From: Lindgomyces ingoldianus
Lineage: Eukaryota > Ascomycota > Dothideomycetes > Pleosporales > Lindgomycetaceae
Direction of reading: 5' to 3'
Assembly: GCF_010093535.1 (NCBI RefSeq)
Contig: NW_022985168.1
Location: forward strand, 1,266,537-1,330,536
DNA: 64,000 bases
Position 1 is the stretch's first letter, and every line of letters begins with the position of its first letter. Both the position numbers and the translations under genes were made by a program. Shown one piece after another: positions 32,002 through 43,927 of the stretch. The notes beneath the pieces are model-generated. The model had not been told where the DNA came from. It saw only the letters and a program-made list of their open reading frames with translations, and searched no databases.

Positions 32002-33468
32002 ATGGCAGAAAAGAGGCAGAGGCCGTACGATGGCCGCAGTGACAGCTCTTACCGGCACCGTGACCACGGCCATGGCCAGCCATATCACAAGAAGCATAAA
32101 CCGAACACCTTCAACCAACACTCAACACTTGCCCCTCGTCCTCGTGACCGAGATCCCACCACAGGATTTAGCAATGTACCCCGAAATAGCCACCAAGGGC
32201 CCAAGCACACTACTAAAAAAAGCGAGATAGCAAATCCAATTCTGGAACATTTCGAGCGTCTTCCCGATCCGAGCAAGTGTGAGCCCTGCAAGCTGGCCGC
32301 TTCGGAGACACAGAATGGTCTGCTAGCGCTCCTACACCAGCTCGAGCAAGAGGAAGAAGGCAATGGGGGTGACCAAGATATCTTGTACCATGCCCGGGAG
32401 TTGCGCAATCGTCTTTCTACCCGAGCAAAGGATTCGCCCGCCTCCAAGACGATGCAAAAGTTGGAACAGAGGTATCCTTGTAAAGCGAAATACGTAACTA
32501 TTCCCACCTACGTTGCCAGGAAGATCGAATTAGCCAAAGATCTACCCCCACTTCCCCCCGTCATAGAGCCTTATTTGAAGGAAGCCGTTTTCACCCACAA
32601 GTCTCTCAATTCGGATCCAAGTGTCACCGAGAAACTCAACTACGAGCGCCTCGAGTTCCTTGGAGATGCCTACATTGAGATCATATCTTCTCGTCTTATT
32701 TACAACCGCTTCGCCCACCTTGAAAGCGGAAAGCAAGCCCAGCTTCGAGAATCTCTCGTGAAGAACGAGACCTTGGCACTATTATCCAATGCCTACGGTC
32801 TCGGTGATCGAATTGCGCACGTGGGCCACTTGCAGCACGACAAAGGGTGGACCAAGATATTGGCCGATGTGTTTGAGGCGTACGTTGCAGCCATAATCCT
32901 TTCGGATCCTGACAATGGCTTTAAGACGGCGGAGAACTGGCTAGCCGAATTGTGGGCTGTGCAGTTGCTAGAGTACAAAGAGAAACCCCTTGAAGATCCG
33001 AATGCAAGAGAAGAGATTAGGAAACTGCTTGGTGGGAAGGGCATCGCACTTGACTATCGTATGGAGAGAGACATGGAGCAGACTCATGGCGTGCAGAGGT
33101 TCTTCATGGGGTTGTACTTGACGGGATGGGGTTATGAAGACCAATGGTTGGGTAGCGGTGAGGGTCAGAATAAAGCCCAGGCGTCCATCCACGCTGCTAT
33201 GGATGCATTGAAGAACAACCGAACTCTAATCGAAGACGGGCTAAGGCAAAAATTAGAGATGTATCCACAATTAAAAGAAAAACTAGAGGGAAGTAAGCAG
33301 AAGGGGCAGGAGGGTAGGGGCGTGGGTGCCATCCAGGAAGAGCAAAGAACGACCAACACTGGGAAGGTTGACGAGGAGTGGGAAAGTGGGAGGCGTGACC
33401 AGATCAAAGACACGGATGACGTTTCCCAGGGAAGGAAGGAGAAGAAAAAGAAAGGAAAAAGAATGTAG
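32002..33468 (+). CDS. Ribonuclease III (Rnt1-like)
   Basis: Nuclear double-strand-specific endonuclease for rRNA, snRNA and snoRNA processing. Single exon, 488 residues from the ATG at 32002; an in-frame ATG at 31888 exists, but the extra residues look unlike coding sequence. The N-terminal 200 residues are basic and low-complexity, with KLEQRYPCKAKYVTIPTYV. The RNase III signature NYERLEFLGDAYIE lies near residue 213-226, with its partner KILADVFEAYVAAI near 290. A C-terminal dsRNA-binding region runs from about 347 (ALDYRMERD) to GQNKAQASIHAAMDAL. A Lys-rich tail (GRKEKKKKGKRM) may be a nuclear signal. Rnt1 in yeast is 471 residues, so the length fits. Confidence 0.93.
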   Translation: MAEKRQRPYDGRSDSSYRHRDHGHGQPYHKKHKPNTFNQHSTLAPRPRDRDPTTGFSNVPRNSHQGPKHTTKKSEIANPILEHFERLPDPSKCEPCKLAASETQNGLLALLHQLEQEEEGNGGDQDILYHARELRNRLSTRAKDSPASKTMQKLEQRYPCKAKYVTIPTYVARKIELAKDLPPLPPVIEPYLKEAVFTHKSLNSDPSVTEKLNYERLEFLGDAYIEIISSRLIYNRFAHLESGKQAQLRESLVKNETLALLSNAYGLGDRIAHVGHLQHDKGWTKILADVFEAYVAAIILSDPDNGFKTAENWLAELWAVQLLEYKEKPLEDPNAREEIRKLLGGKGIALDYRMERDMEQTHGVQRFFMGLYLTGWGYEDQWLGSGEGQNKAQASIHAAMDALKNNRTLIEDGLRQKLEMYPQLKEKLEGSKQKGQEGRGVGAIQEEQRTTNTGKVDEEWESGRRDQIKDTDDVSQGRKEKKKKGKRM

Positions 33469-34129
33469 AGAAGTCGGTCTATGATTTTAGCGCTTCATAA
33501 TAGCGAAGGGTATGTACTCGACCACGGTCTCACTACCCTTAGCTGTCTTCACTTAGGCAGACACGCCTAAATCGGTGCAGATGGTAAGCGCCACAGTGTC
33601 CAAGAAACATAAGCGGCATCCGCCCTCCGCAAAGTATCGTCCCTAATAATACCTTCACATAGGTGGGAAACTGTTCACATATTTCGGGTGGTAACCGTCG
33701 TGCACTTGAAACATGAAGAATGCATTTTGAACCTTTAAATGCTAGATTTGGAGTTTGGTAACAAGTTTTCATTCCCAAGCAGATCTCACGTATAGCTAGC
33801 TGTTCCACAATTGCCTCATGGAAAGGCACATTGAGCCCTTCTCAGAAGCTACTACATCTGCTTCAACCTCTGCTTGCTAAGGTCTCCTCATCACTACAAC
33901 AATTGCGAACATATAATGTCCTCTGTCGCCGCAATCCGTCCGAGGTGGCAGGCCACGTCTTGGGATGTAAACCCCGCTCTCTGGTCCTGACTTGACCTCG
34001 GAACAATTCCGATGGAAATCTAAACATCACATCCTTCTTGAATGTCTAACTGGCTTCACAAATCACCCCCATCCTAGAAAAATTCTGCTTTAAAATTCTG
34101 CAACTGACCTCTACCTACTTGGAGTCAGG
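33469..34129. other. Intergenic, mostly 3' region and FAT1 promoter
   Basis: No gene was recognised. The frame at 33539-33829 on the - strand has no motif. AAATTCTGCTTTAAAATTCTG near 34080 lies just upstream of the next start codon. Confidence 0.45.
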
Positions 34130-36078
34130 ATGAACATCGCTGTCGCTAGTACCGCTGTTGCGGGCATGTCTGCGCTTGGAGCCTATCTCAATGCTAAGTA
34201 TCATATAGGTCAAGACCTTAGGGCAAGAAAGAGGAAACAGGAGGCTATGAATTGGTACCAAAACCTTAGTGCGCTATCTCTCATAGATCTTTATCTTTCC
34301 ATCATTTAACTCCGGCAGCCAAACAAAATCGCCTTTCTCTCTGGTATGCTTTCGCCAACCAGGCGGACAAGTACCCCGACCATCTCTGTATCTGGTCACG
34401 AGAACAAATGTACTCGTGGAAAGAGACGCATGATCGCGCGGTGCAGTGGGCTCAGTTCTTCCTGTCCAATGGTGTACAGCCCGGAGATATGGTCGCCACC
34501 TATCTAATGAATTCGGCGGATTTCCTCGTAATATGGTTGGCGCTTTGGTGCATTGGATGCGCACCTGCGATGCTAAATTACCACCTCAAAGGGGCATCTC
34601 TTATCCATTGTTTGAAGATTAGTGGCGTGAAAGTGGTGCTCGTGGATCCGGACAAAGAGTGCCAGAAGAGGATTGAGGGAAGCAGACAGGAGATTGAGGA
34701 AGAGCTGGCTATTACTGCATTTTGTATTAATGATGAATTGAAGAAGAAGGTTGAGACCAGCTCAGTCGTTGTTCCCAACGATTCTTATCGGGATTCTGTT
34801 ACTGGTCCTTCCCCTACCTGTCTGCTCTACACAAGTGGAACTACAGGACTCCCCAAAGCCGGAATGTATACGGTCGCCCGTTTTCACGAACGTGGAAACC
34901 CAAACAATCTCAGTTATTACCAGAAGCCTGGGCCTGGTGGCGATCGATGGTACTGCAGCATGCCTCTTTTCCACGGTACCGGTGGTTTATCTTGCGTCGG
35001 CGCTCTAACCTCGGGCATGAGCGTCGCAGTTGGCAGAAAGTTCTCCGTCTCGAATTTCTGGAACGACATTCACGATTCCGAAGCAACGTTCTTTGTGTAC
35101 GTCGGTGAAGCAGCTCGCTACCTGCTCATGGCTCCTCCACATCCCTTAGATCGGAAACATCCCCGACTCAGAGCTATGTACGGGAATGGAATGAGACCGG
35201 ACGTATGGGCTAAGTTCAAAGACCGGTTCGATGTTCCCGAGGTTATCGAGTTCTTTAACTCTACTGAAGGCGTCTTTGGATTGGTAGTTCACAGTACTGG
35301 CCCTTTTACAGCCAATGCTGTCGGGCATCATGGGGCACTACTCCGACGAACATTTCACGATGTATATGTCCCTGTTGCCATTGACCCGGAGAGCGGTGCC
35401 GTCTTGCGAGATCCCAATACTGGGTTAGCCAAACGGAACAGCTACAATGAAGGAGGGGAAATACTAGTCGGCATCCCAAATGAGTCCATATTTGCAGGGT
35501 ATTACAACAACCCCGAGGCTACCGCGAAGAAGTTTGAAAGAGATGTATTCAAGAAAGGTGATCTTTTCTTCCGAACTGGCGATGCCTTACGCAGAGATGA
35601 CGATGGACGCTGGTTCTTCCTCGACAGACTTGGCGATACTTTCCGGTGGAAATCCGAGAACGTCTCCACCGCCGAGGTATCCCAGATCCTAGGTCGATTT
35701 CCCGGCATAGCTGAAGCCAATGTGTATGGGGTTCTCGTACCGAATCATGATGGAAGAGCCGGGTGTGTGGCCTTGAGACTGGAAGAAGACCTTTCACATT
35801 TCGATTTCAATGCTTTCCTAATATATGCCCGCGACCGGCTGCCGAAGTATGCGGTGCCAGTCTTCATCAGACTGGTAGCGCAGAGTAGCAAAACCGATAA
35901 CAATAAGCAAAATAAAGCACCGTTGCGGGAAGAAGGAATAGAGATTGAAAGGTTTGGGGAACAAGTTTCAGGTGGCCACGAGGATACAGTTCTCTGGATT
36001 CACCCGGGTAATGATCAGTACGAGAAATTTGATAGAGTGTCTCTAGAATCTTTAAAGACAGGACGCGTGCTTCTGTAA
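34130..36078 (+). CDS. FAT1: Very long-chain acyl-CoA synthetase / fatty acid transporter (Fat1/FATP)
   Basis: ER- or peroxisome-associated enzyme that activates long and very long fatty acids to CoA esters and couples this to uptake. Two exons (34130-34268, 34319-36078) give 632 residues. The N-terminal AVASTAVAGMSALGAYLNA is a membrane anchor. The AMP-binding motif LYTSGTTGLPKAGMY lies near residue 215; YCSMPLFHGTGGL and FFNSTEGVFGLV follow. FFRTGDALRRDDDGRWFFLD and TFRWKSENVSTAEV (near 462-490) form the FATP/VLACS motif. The donor GTGCGC of the 50-nt intron was chosen because it yields TKQNRLSLWYAFANQ in phase. The C-terminus GRVLL is not a standard peroxisomal signal. Confidence 0.93.
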
Positions 36079-36899
36079 ATAAAAGATGGTCTAATCTCCC
36101 TTATCGATCGCTACCGAGAATAGTTAGCTCGTACCCTGTCCAATGCAAGGCTTCGTACATGGTCACACAACTTTCACTTGAAGAGCTTCGATATTGGCCC
36201 GTGAACTCGACGTCGCTCAAAAAGCTTTCCGTCTAAAGTTTCGGCGGTATGTAGTACTATGGTAAATTCCTACAAAATGGAAGTTATTTCCACAAAGCAG
36301 AGGTTGCTTGCACCTAATTGTTAGCATAGGAGTTAATCGCTCTTGCACAGAAATTCGCTGCCTCTTCCTAAAAAGCCAATTGACTAGCAGGAGCTTGGTG
36401 AATGAATCCGAAGGGGGAGTTATATGCCTAAGGAATCAATGCTACCCCCGCAACTAATTGACCCTCACCATCCTTATCTCATCAGCCTCACCAGCATCAT
36501 AGTCGCGATAGGAGAATATGCAGGTGTTTATCTCCCACAATCAACCTCATCAGCCTCATCAAATTCGTCAAACTCATGCTGGTAATAGAAGAGTATGTGG
36601 AGGCACAGGCCGGTAGTCACGTGTGCAAGCAGGTAGAGAGTGTATGAGGAATATGTGTAGGCCGTACAAATACTCTATAACCAAGTGGCAAGACAAAAAA
36701 GTAAATTACATGACACCGTGTAAAGAGGGGGAGTTCCATAAACCCCATTACACGTTCCCCTTAGAGGGGAAGCGCTTTTCTAGTGGAACGAAAAACATCA
36801 TTGATGACAGGGCCTTTTCGAGATAGGTGCAATTCTATGTATAACATTACCTGCCACCTTCCGTCTGATCATTAGTATATAAATCCTACTAGCTCAGTC
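36079..36899. other. Intergenic with short direct repeats
   Basis: CTCATCAGCCTCA-like sequences recur at about 36478-36492 and 36546-36560, the second followed by TCAAATTCGTCAAACTCATG. CCCCTTAGAGGGG near 36758 is a short hairpin. TATATAAATCC near 36876 resembles part of the dispersed TATA repeat. No coding sequence was recognised. Confidence 0.4.
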
Positions 36900-38618
36900 T
36901 TAGATGAACATTATAAAGACCACCCCTAATGTCAGAACAATACCACCGACATCCCACCTCTGTAGCCTTGCACCTTCACCAGCAGACCCAGTGAATAATG
37001 GCTTTCCAATCGAAGTCTGGCTGGCCTCGAGCGTCTTCGTGGCTGCCGGACTAGTTTCCTTACCGCCGATACTGAAGAATGCGGAACTAGTCTTGTCGGT
37101 GATGACGACTATAGTCGGCACACCGCTAGCGGGTAATGAAATGACTGTTCCATTCACAGTAATAGCTCCTCCAGGTGTCAGTGTTTTACCGCTGACAATG
37201 TAACTCGTCCCCGCCCCTAAGGCAGTAGTGTAAACATTTCCGCCTACCGTCAGAGGTGGAGGAGTTACCAGAGCTACGGAATTTGAAAGTGTAGAAGTAG
37301 CACCATTTACAACGATAAGTGATGGTGAAGGTCCCAGAGCTAGGGTAGTTCCATCTAATGCTATCGTGCCTCCTAGCGTGAGAGTCTGTCCAGATACGAT
37401 AGACGCCGAATCTCCTTGGTTGCCTGTAAGAGCCGTATCTCCAACGGTCAAGGCTGGTGGCGGAGTCACAGTCGCTCTAGCAACTGTGGACGTGTCACCG
37501 TTTACCACGATGAAGGAAGCCGAAGGCTCAAGAGCGATTGTAGTTCCAGAAATAGTGATAGTGTCCCCTGGATTCAGCGTTTGAGTGCCGATTGCAAAGG
37601 CAAAAGATCCCGTTGCTGTTATGGGGCTGTTGCCGACTGTGATAACAGGTGCCAATGTAGGTGCTAGTGTCTCTACTTTTCCTGGTGCCAAGGAAGAAGA
37701 GGCTTCTGGTTTCCCTGGCGCGGCGGACGACTGCGCTGGCTGGACCACGCTGACAGGTGGAAGTGGAGCCGGACTATTCGAAGACACCTGAGCTGGCTCC
37801 GCTGTCGTTGTCGCTGGGCCACTCCCGTAATCGGTCGTAGTCTCCGTCAAGAAATGTACGCCGGACACTGCAATTAGAGGCAAAGGAAACGAAAGCGCGC
37901 AGCTCTTTAACACCCCCTCATTGGGCATTTCTTCCGCTAGATTCGTATGGAAATATTCTTCAAGTTTCGGGGAGTAAACGATTCCCCTGGGGTCATTAGG
38001 ATCCGTGGTGACCTTTCCTGGAAGTAAAGAAGATGGGATGGGCGGGTGCGGTGGCAGAGTGATGACGGCTCCGGTTTCTGTCGAGCATATACCCTTCGTA
38101 GAAAGGGTGCCGGACCACGAGACGAGAGAATCGTAATCTGCCCACATGGTTGGATATGCCCTGGAAGCGATCAGCTTGGCAACTGTTGATAGTTAAAGAT
38201 TTGACGAACACTTCGACGGTCCCACCTCCAAAGCTAGTCACCACTGTTGTCCTCGTCCCGGCGCTATTGGTAGGAGGCAGCTCGATGCCTATCGGAAGCT
38301 CATTGTAGATTGTGGTGGTGGTACTCTGATTCGTGCCATTGATAATATGAACACTAACAGTAGCGGCGATAATCGTAGTCGAAGGGATGAATGAATACCA
38401 GTCGAGCATCGACCCGACAGGGTAATCGAACCCGCATTTTTTAGTTGGACATGTACCGTTCGCATTCGCGGTAGGGAAAGGTGGTGGTGTTGTGAGTGCT
38501 GGAGAGATGTTAGAGATGTCGAAACGTTATGGTGAATGGGGCCAAACTGACTTGCTGCAGAAGCGGAATCGAATAGCGCAAACACAAGAGGAAAGAGGAG
38601 TAACGACTGAGTAAACAT
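36900..38618 (-). CDS. GPI-anchored cell-surface protein with three internal repeats
   Basis: Predicted cell-wall or plasma-membrane protein. Three exons (38618-38552, 38498-38210, 38160-36900) give 538 residues. MFTQSLLLFPLVFALFDSAS is a signal peptide. A globular N-terminal part with a few cysteines (TCPTKKCGFDYPVGSMLDWY) is followed by a Ser/Pro linker. Three modules of about 64-66 residues start at ITVGNSPI (about 292), LTVGDTAL (about 356) and LTVGGNVY (about 422). Each has a GxTLTPGG-like turn, and the first two also have IVVNG. The C-terminus GSAGEGARLQRWD plus a 16-residue hydrophobic end is a GPI-attachment signal. The repeat type is common in fungal wall proteins. Substrate or partner is unknown. 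Confidence 0.88.
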
Positions 38619-39690
38619 GGTAAATGAAAAACTATTAAGATACTCAAAGACCTATGCAAGTCACACTCCGTGCCGCTCACGTACGGCGGGCAGCAGTATC
38701 TCCAATTAATATACATTTCCACGAGTTCCCACCAACAACTAAAATCTCAAGCCTGACTCGCAGTTTGATTAGCTCCCTGCTCAGTGAGCTTGGTTGACAA
38801 GGTAAACGTACCTTTTGCGTTGTTGTGAAACTTTCGGTTAAAGCGTGGAGCCAATCGTAGGGTTGATTGTTTTCTTGGAAGGCTGAAGCGCCCCTTGGTT
38901 GCATGCAGGCTGCAGCCGCACTGCCGGGCGGGTATAAAATTGGGCTTCGCTGCGGCTACGCATCGCCTCTTTGGAAAGAACATGTGGAACCACGCTTATG
39001 AGGCGGAGGATACATATTGACGCATCGAGATGTTGGTGCCGTCCGCTCTACACGAAAGAGAGCTGGAACGGAGAGCGAAGAACGGAAGGGGAAGCTAACA
39101 TCATCCTGAGCCGAGCTGGTTTCTGGTCGGTAATGTCCGTCTCAATGTTGGAACCCTCGGCGGGGCGTAAGTTTGTGAGAGTCTGTGACCACCTAAGATC
39201 CACGTCAGCCTGAGGTACTCGACTGAACAGCTCGATTGGATAGAATTTGTTAAATTCATGGTACACGGACCTCCAGACCTTGTCTAGTAAGACGAAAGCG
39301 GGAATCGGGCACATATAAGCTCTCGTGCGAGATACACCAAGATGCTGACACAAAGAGTGCGGCTGTAGCAATTCGGCATTCTAATTAGCGTAGGCTTTCA
39401 CGAACTCCGACGTGTCTGATTGCCCCGTGGCGTACTGTCGAAGAAACAGGTCACCTCTGACCGATCTCGCGCTTTCAGGAGACTCTGGAAAGCATCGCTA
39501 GTGTTCATGCGTCTCGCCGAACGCTCTTCAAGATCCTTTACGTCTTCCTTGTGCATCGTGGTAACCCGGTCTAGCATCTTGAGCGCCTGCCGGCCAACTT
39601 CGCTTTCGACAATACCTCGAATGGTGTTCCGAGGAAAATGACTAGTAGTAGAGTAGTAGTAGAATTAGTGAAAGTACTTAAAGGGTAGTA
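38619..39690. other. Intergenic with possible degraded minus-strand frames
   Basis: The first part is the GPI-gene promoter. On the - strand 39641-39420 reads RGIVESEVGRQALKMLDRVT and EDVKDLEERSARRMNTSDAF, and 39371-39048 is another open frame. They could be exons of a decayed gene, but no start, family or clean splice sites were recognised. Confidence 0.35.
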
Positions 39691-40045
39691 AAAGAAGGCT
39701 AAAGAGATGTTTGTGCAAGTAATAGAGATAAGGAAGAGGGTACTAAGGGAAACGCCTCCTTCTACACTAACCAGTTATGAGCGACCTGGCGATAACATTT
39801 TTGAATTAAGGGAGGTGGAAGGAGGCTAAAGAGCTGTTTGTGTAAGCGATGGAGATGAGAAAGAGGATGCTTGGGGAGGAGCATGCAGACGCGCTGACCA
39901 GCATGGCTAACCTAGCACACACGTGGAAACCCCAAAGCCGGGATGAAGAAGCTATCTCATCGATGGAAAAGTGCTTTGAGCGACGGATGCGGATCCTTGG
40001 CCCTCATCACCCTGACACACAGAGTCTTCGCTAGAAGCTCTAAAC
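39691..40045 (+). pseudogene. Relic of a kinesin-light-chain-type TPR repeat gene
   Basis: Two and a half tetratricopeptide units are readable. EAKEMFVQVIEIRKRVL at about 39696 is followed 127 nt later by EAKELFV*AMEMRKRMLGEEH, then LTSMANLAHTW, and ECKF-type FERRMRILGPHHPDTQSLR. The ~126-nt spacing equals one 42-residue TPR. A one-base shift and stops at FL N*GRWKEA, FV*AMEM and SLR*KL interrupt it; each stop could be CAA or CAG changed to TAA or TAG. Such repeats usually form the C-terminus of NB-ARC or NACHT proteins. Only this fragment remains. Confidence 0.65.
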
Positions 40046-43000
40046 AGGTGGCAAATAGACAATTTAGGAGATTTTTTGGCCGGTTTTATCTTAACCTATC
40101 ACATGCTCGATCTCCAGGTCTAGTTTTAGAAGCTAGATAAGCTTGCTCAAACGTCTCTATAGAGAATATAACGCAGTTCTCATCAATACTGAGCCTCGCA
40201 ACGATTCCTTAAAGGTATAGGTCTTGTGCTGCTCTTGTTTGGAGTGTATAAAGCTAATGCACTTGCAGAACAGGTGAAACTGCGTAAGCATGCTTACTAT
40301 TGTTACGAGTGATGAGAATAGCTTGGCACTAAATTTCACTACTACAGACAGGGAGGACGGCTGACCCGCTCCTGCCACAGGGTTGTGAGGTAGCGAAGTC
40401 TGTAGGTGCTTTCAGAGAGTTGAATTCTTGACCGGAAGCATGGCCAAGGTTGGGTTGGGTCGCAAGGGAGGTTCCGGGACTGAGTGTCAGCCCAGTTGCC
40501 AAGACTTTACACAACTACAGGTCTAACAACCACTGAAAGCAAATTACACGGTGATAACTACGTGGAGCTTGCGGGATTGTTTCGCTCTAGCCGAGGTTCA
40601 TGATCTTTAAGTGATGATACCGGCCTGCGTGGTGACCTTGGATGAATTTGCGCGCCACAGCAGATACAAGGCTGATGATAGTATCCTAGCATTGTAGTAA
40701 GGCTCCGAGTCTCGGATAAGGTCCCCTTATAATTAATATGTGTGGTAAGAGCTTGGTAGTGGTATTGTAGTGAAGAAATACTGTCATGCTATAAAAGAAG
40801 GCTCTTCGTAATTAGCAACAATGCGAACGTAATGTTTAGGTAGGAAGGGTCCTAGATGTTTTAGAGTAGTTACCGCACAGGATTTATATAGAATTATAGT
40901 TAATGTTAGGGTGTGCTTAGACTCTGAGTTGCTGGAAGTCAAAGTACCCTTAATATCTCTCGGTACGGTGAGTTTTACTCCATGTAGGGAGGCGCGCTAG
41001 GGCTTGACTACGAAATTGTCCTAAACAATATTAGATAGCTCCTTAATTAGCAGTATAGTTAAACGTAAATTGGGTACCTTAACCTAAATTTTTCAACTTT
41101 AACAATGTGGTCCTCTCCGTTGCACCAGTCACGCGAGACTTATGATCGTTTTATCCCGCTCGCTCCTCGCAGGAATCGTGGACGTATTTACGTTAACACC
41201 TTAGCAAGCTCCATCTTTGTGGATCTGCTCTTAAAAGGTAGCTATCGTAAAGCAGAGCTCTCAGTACATCAAGCAGGCCTAAAAATGGGTCACTGAAGTA
41301 TAAAAATATATAGCTAGTTGAGACTGTGGAGACTGTTCTTAGGGCCCCCAAAATTCCTATAATTAAGGGGGTAGTGGGTTAGATCTAGATATGAGATATT
41401 CTACAATCTCTTTAAATTCCTAGTTCTGTCTTAAATTGATCATCGTATAGCGCATCTGCAATGTCGTCAGGGAAGTAGTTTAAATGTATAACCCCATTTT
41501 CAAAATTCTACTGTAAGTTAAGTCTTCTAGTGCAGAAATGTATATATTAAAAAGATGCAGCCACAAGATCCTAAATAGCTAATAGAAGTACTTAACTCAC
41601 AGATCCTCTAAGCATCTAAACAATAGCAGAGTAGCAAGTATTGTAATTGCTATTGTCGTGCGCCTAGTTATAGTGCTTGCTCTGTACAGATATTTTTCAC
41701 CGCAAAAAGCACTCTATGCAAGCTGGAAAACTCAAAACCTACACCGTCAGTGTTGCAGGACAGGCCTAGCAAGATGAAGAGCCGGCAGTAGTGGTACGTC
41801 GTAGCGGATTATAAATTTGATATGCATACACACCGGTATAGATGTGTAGCTACTCGCAACCTCAGAATCAAGTCCGTCCTGCTAACTTCGTTTATTTTTT
41901 TCTATCCACCTCTTTGTAGACTAAAGTCCTAGTTCAATGGCCATTTATGTGGAGGAGTTACAGAAAGGCAAGCTGTAGTCATTGTAATCAAATAATGACA
42001 TAGGATAAGAAAGGGTTTAACATTTATAATAAGCTTTCCGCATCACTGTTTTAAGGTTGAACTTAACAGAAAGTACAGTTAGCGTAGCGTCCCTCCCAGC
42101 GTGCCGAGACACTCTCCGTGCCGAGACGGATCAGGGTACTTTAACTTTAAGCAACTTGATTTCTGCGCAGACGTTTGTATATACCACAATTCTATATAAA
42201 CCATATACTGTAGCTATTTATAAATATCTAAGACCCCTTTTATCTAAAGATTACGTTGGTATTGTTTGTCTTTACGTTTAAGTTAGAAAGAACCTTTTTT
42301 TACTTAAAATAATACTTCTTTGTGTCACAACTATGTTACTGCTACCCAACCCCTAAGTACCCTAAGGGCTTGGCACGGGGTATATAAACTCCTCAGCTTC
42401 CGTACCTCTGCCTCTGACCCTAAGGTTTACTCTCTCTCTTGTGGCTCTGCCATACTCCCTCTATCCTGTATTCCCTCTCTGTGCCTTGTGCTTCCTGCTC
42501 CATACCTCTCACACTTTGCTGCAGCAACACTATTAAGCTTTTACTACTTATAATACTTATAAAGAGGTCTTATCTTACCATAAGAGGTTTATAATAGCCT
42601 AGTAGTTTCTTATTAGCCTTGTGTCTACTGTCGCGCAAATTTATGTAGGGCTACCACCCTAGTTAGTACTTCTAACTAGAATAATTACTAATTCTAGCTA
42701 GTGAGAAACTGTTACAAGGATGCTACTGACAAGAGGTTAAGAGCTTAAAGAGGAGCGTTGACAAATTGCTGGGTATAGTATGAGGTGAAGGTAAAGATGT
42801 TGCCTGAAGAAAGGGAGCTAGGCAGGTTTACAAAAGTATTTAAATAGAGTGGTTAAGCTACGGTGTAAGGCTTGTGCGCAAACTTTTTAAGAAGGGTTTA
42901 TAGAGCATCTTAGAAAGGATACATAAGACATCTTAAGAAGACTTCCTTTAAAGGGAGGACCAGACTTTAGTCCTGTGACTGTATAATTCAGAACCCTACT

Positions 43001-43927
43001 TAACTCTACCTATCATGACGCGATGTGGCTTCGTGGAATGAAGGGAATTAATGTGCGATAGTAATGAGGATGTTGTGCGGTGCCAAATGACATGTGAATA
43101 ACACGGTTCCAAACCTGCCGGCCAATTGCGTCATCTGTCGTTTGAAGAAAAACACGAAGGATTTCTTCTTACGCTAGCGTTGGTTGAAAGTGGTGGAGAC
43201 TCAGTAATTATGGTTTGATTGGAATTCGGCGTAGCATCCCTTCCTCATTCATCCCTTGCTTTTTTTTAAACCTTAATTCACTGCGATCGAGATCGAGAGA
43301 GCTTAGCAACAGTAGCAAATGTAATTGAAGTATTGAAATTAGAGTGACACGCATTTCATCTGTGAAAATGAAAGAATCTCCAGTAGTCTAGTAATTAATA
43401 AGATGGATAAACGTAGGCCGCGTTCTCAAGATGGCCCAACGTGTTTGGCGACATCATAATATCGGCAGAAAACGAGAAGTGGTGGTCATATCACGAATCC
43501 CGTTCAGGTCACTCAATTTAGATGTAAAATCAACCAATAATTGTGTGATGTTGGCTGTGTAATACTAGTGGTTGGATGTACGAAAATTTAGTCTCTAGAA
43601 TTCGTTACTAGAATCAGGGAGCGTGTTAAGGGAATTCCTAGTTCTCCTCTAAAGCTAGGTTTTGAGGTCCTGTACATCTAACACTGATACCTTGCTAAAT
43701 ATGAGCCAGGTCGATATATCTACTACTAATTCCTTGCGCTACAGACGGTTCGAGGAACGACAAGTAACAACAACAAAGGAACTCTTTCAAGACAAATGAA
43801 ACACTACAAAATACGACTCCTCAAAACATAGGGTGCGGAGGAGAGAATTACAAGAAACAGACCAAAAATCACTCTCCATATTACCAATTACCTTTCACTT
43901 CACTCCACTCAACCAACGCAATTACTT
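40046..43927. other. AT-rich, gene-free decayed region
   Basis: Nearly 4 kb with frequent TAA/TTA/TAG in all frames and no gene-like frame on either strand. TpA-rich composition and the nearby mutated TPR relic suggest ancient RIP of repeats. A small GC-rich island near 42090-42130 contains a direct repeat of CGTGCCGAGAC. A possible solo LTR lies inside (42323-42716). Confidence 0.6.
42323..42716 (+). mobile_element. Possible degenerate solo LTR
   Basis: A 394-nt segment begins TGTCACA and ends TGTTACA, which are imperfect terminal inverted repeats of TG...CA type. It contains a GGTATATAAACTCCTC TATA-like stretch near 42379 followed by a pyrimidine-rich tract (CTCTCTCTTGTGGCTCTGCC). These fit an LTR promoter. 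No target-site duplication, primer-binding site or second copy is seen, so this is tentative. Confidence 0.3.
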
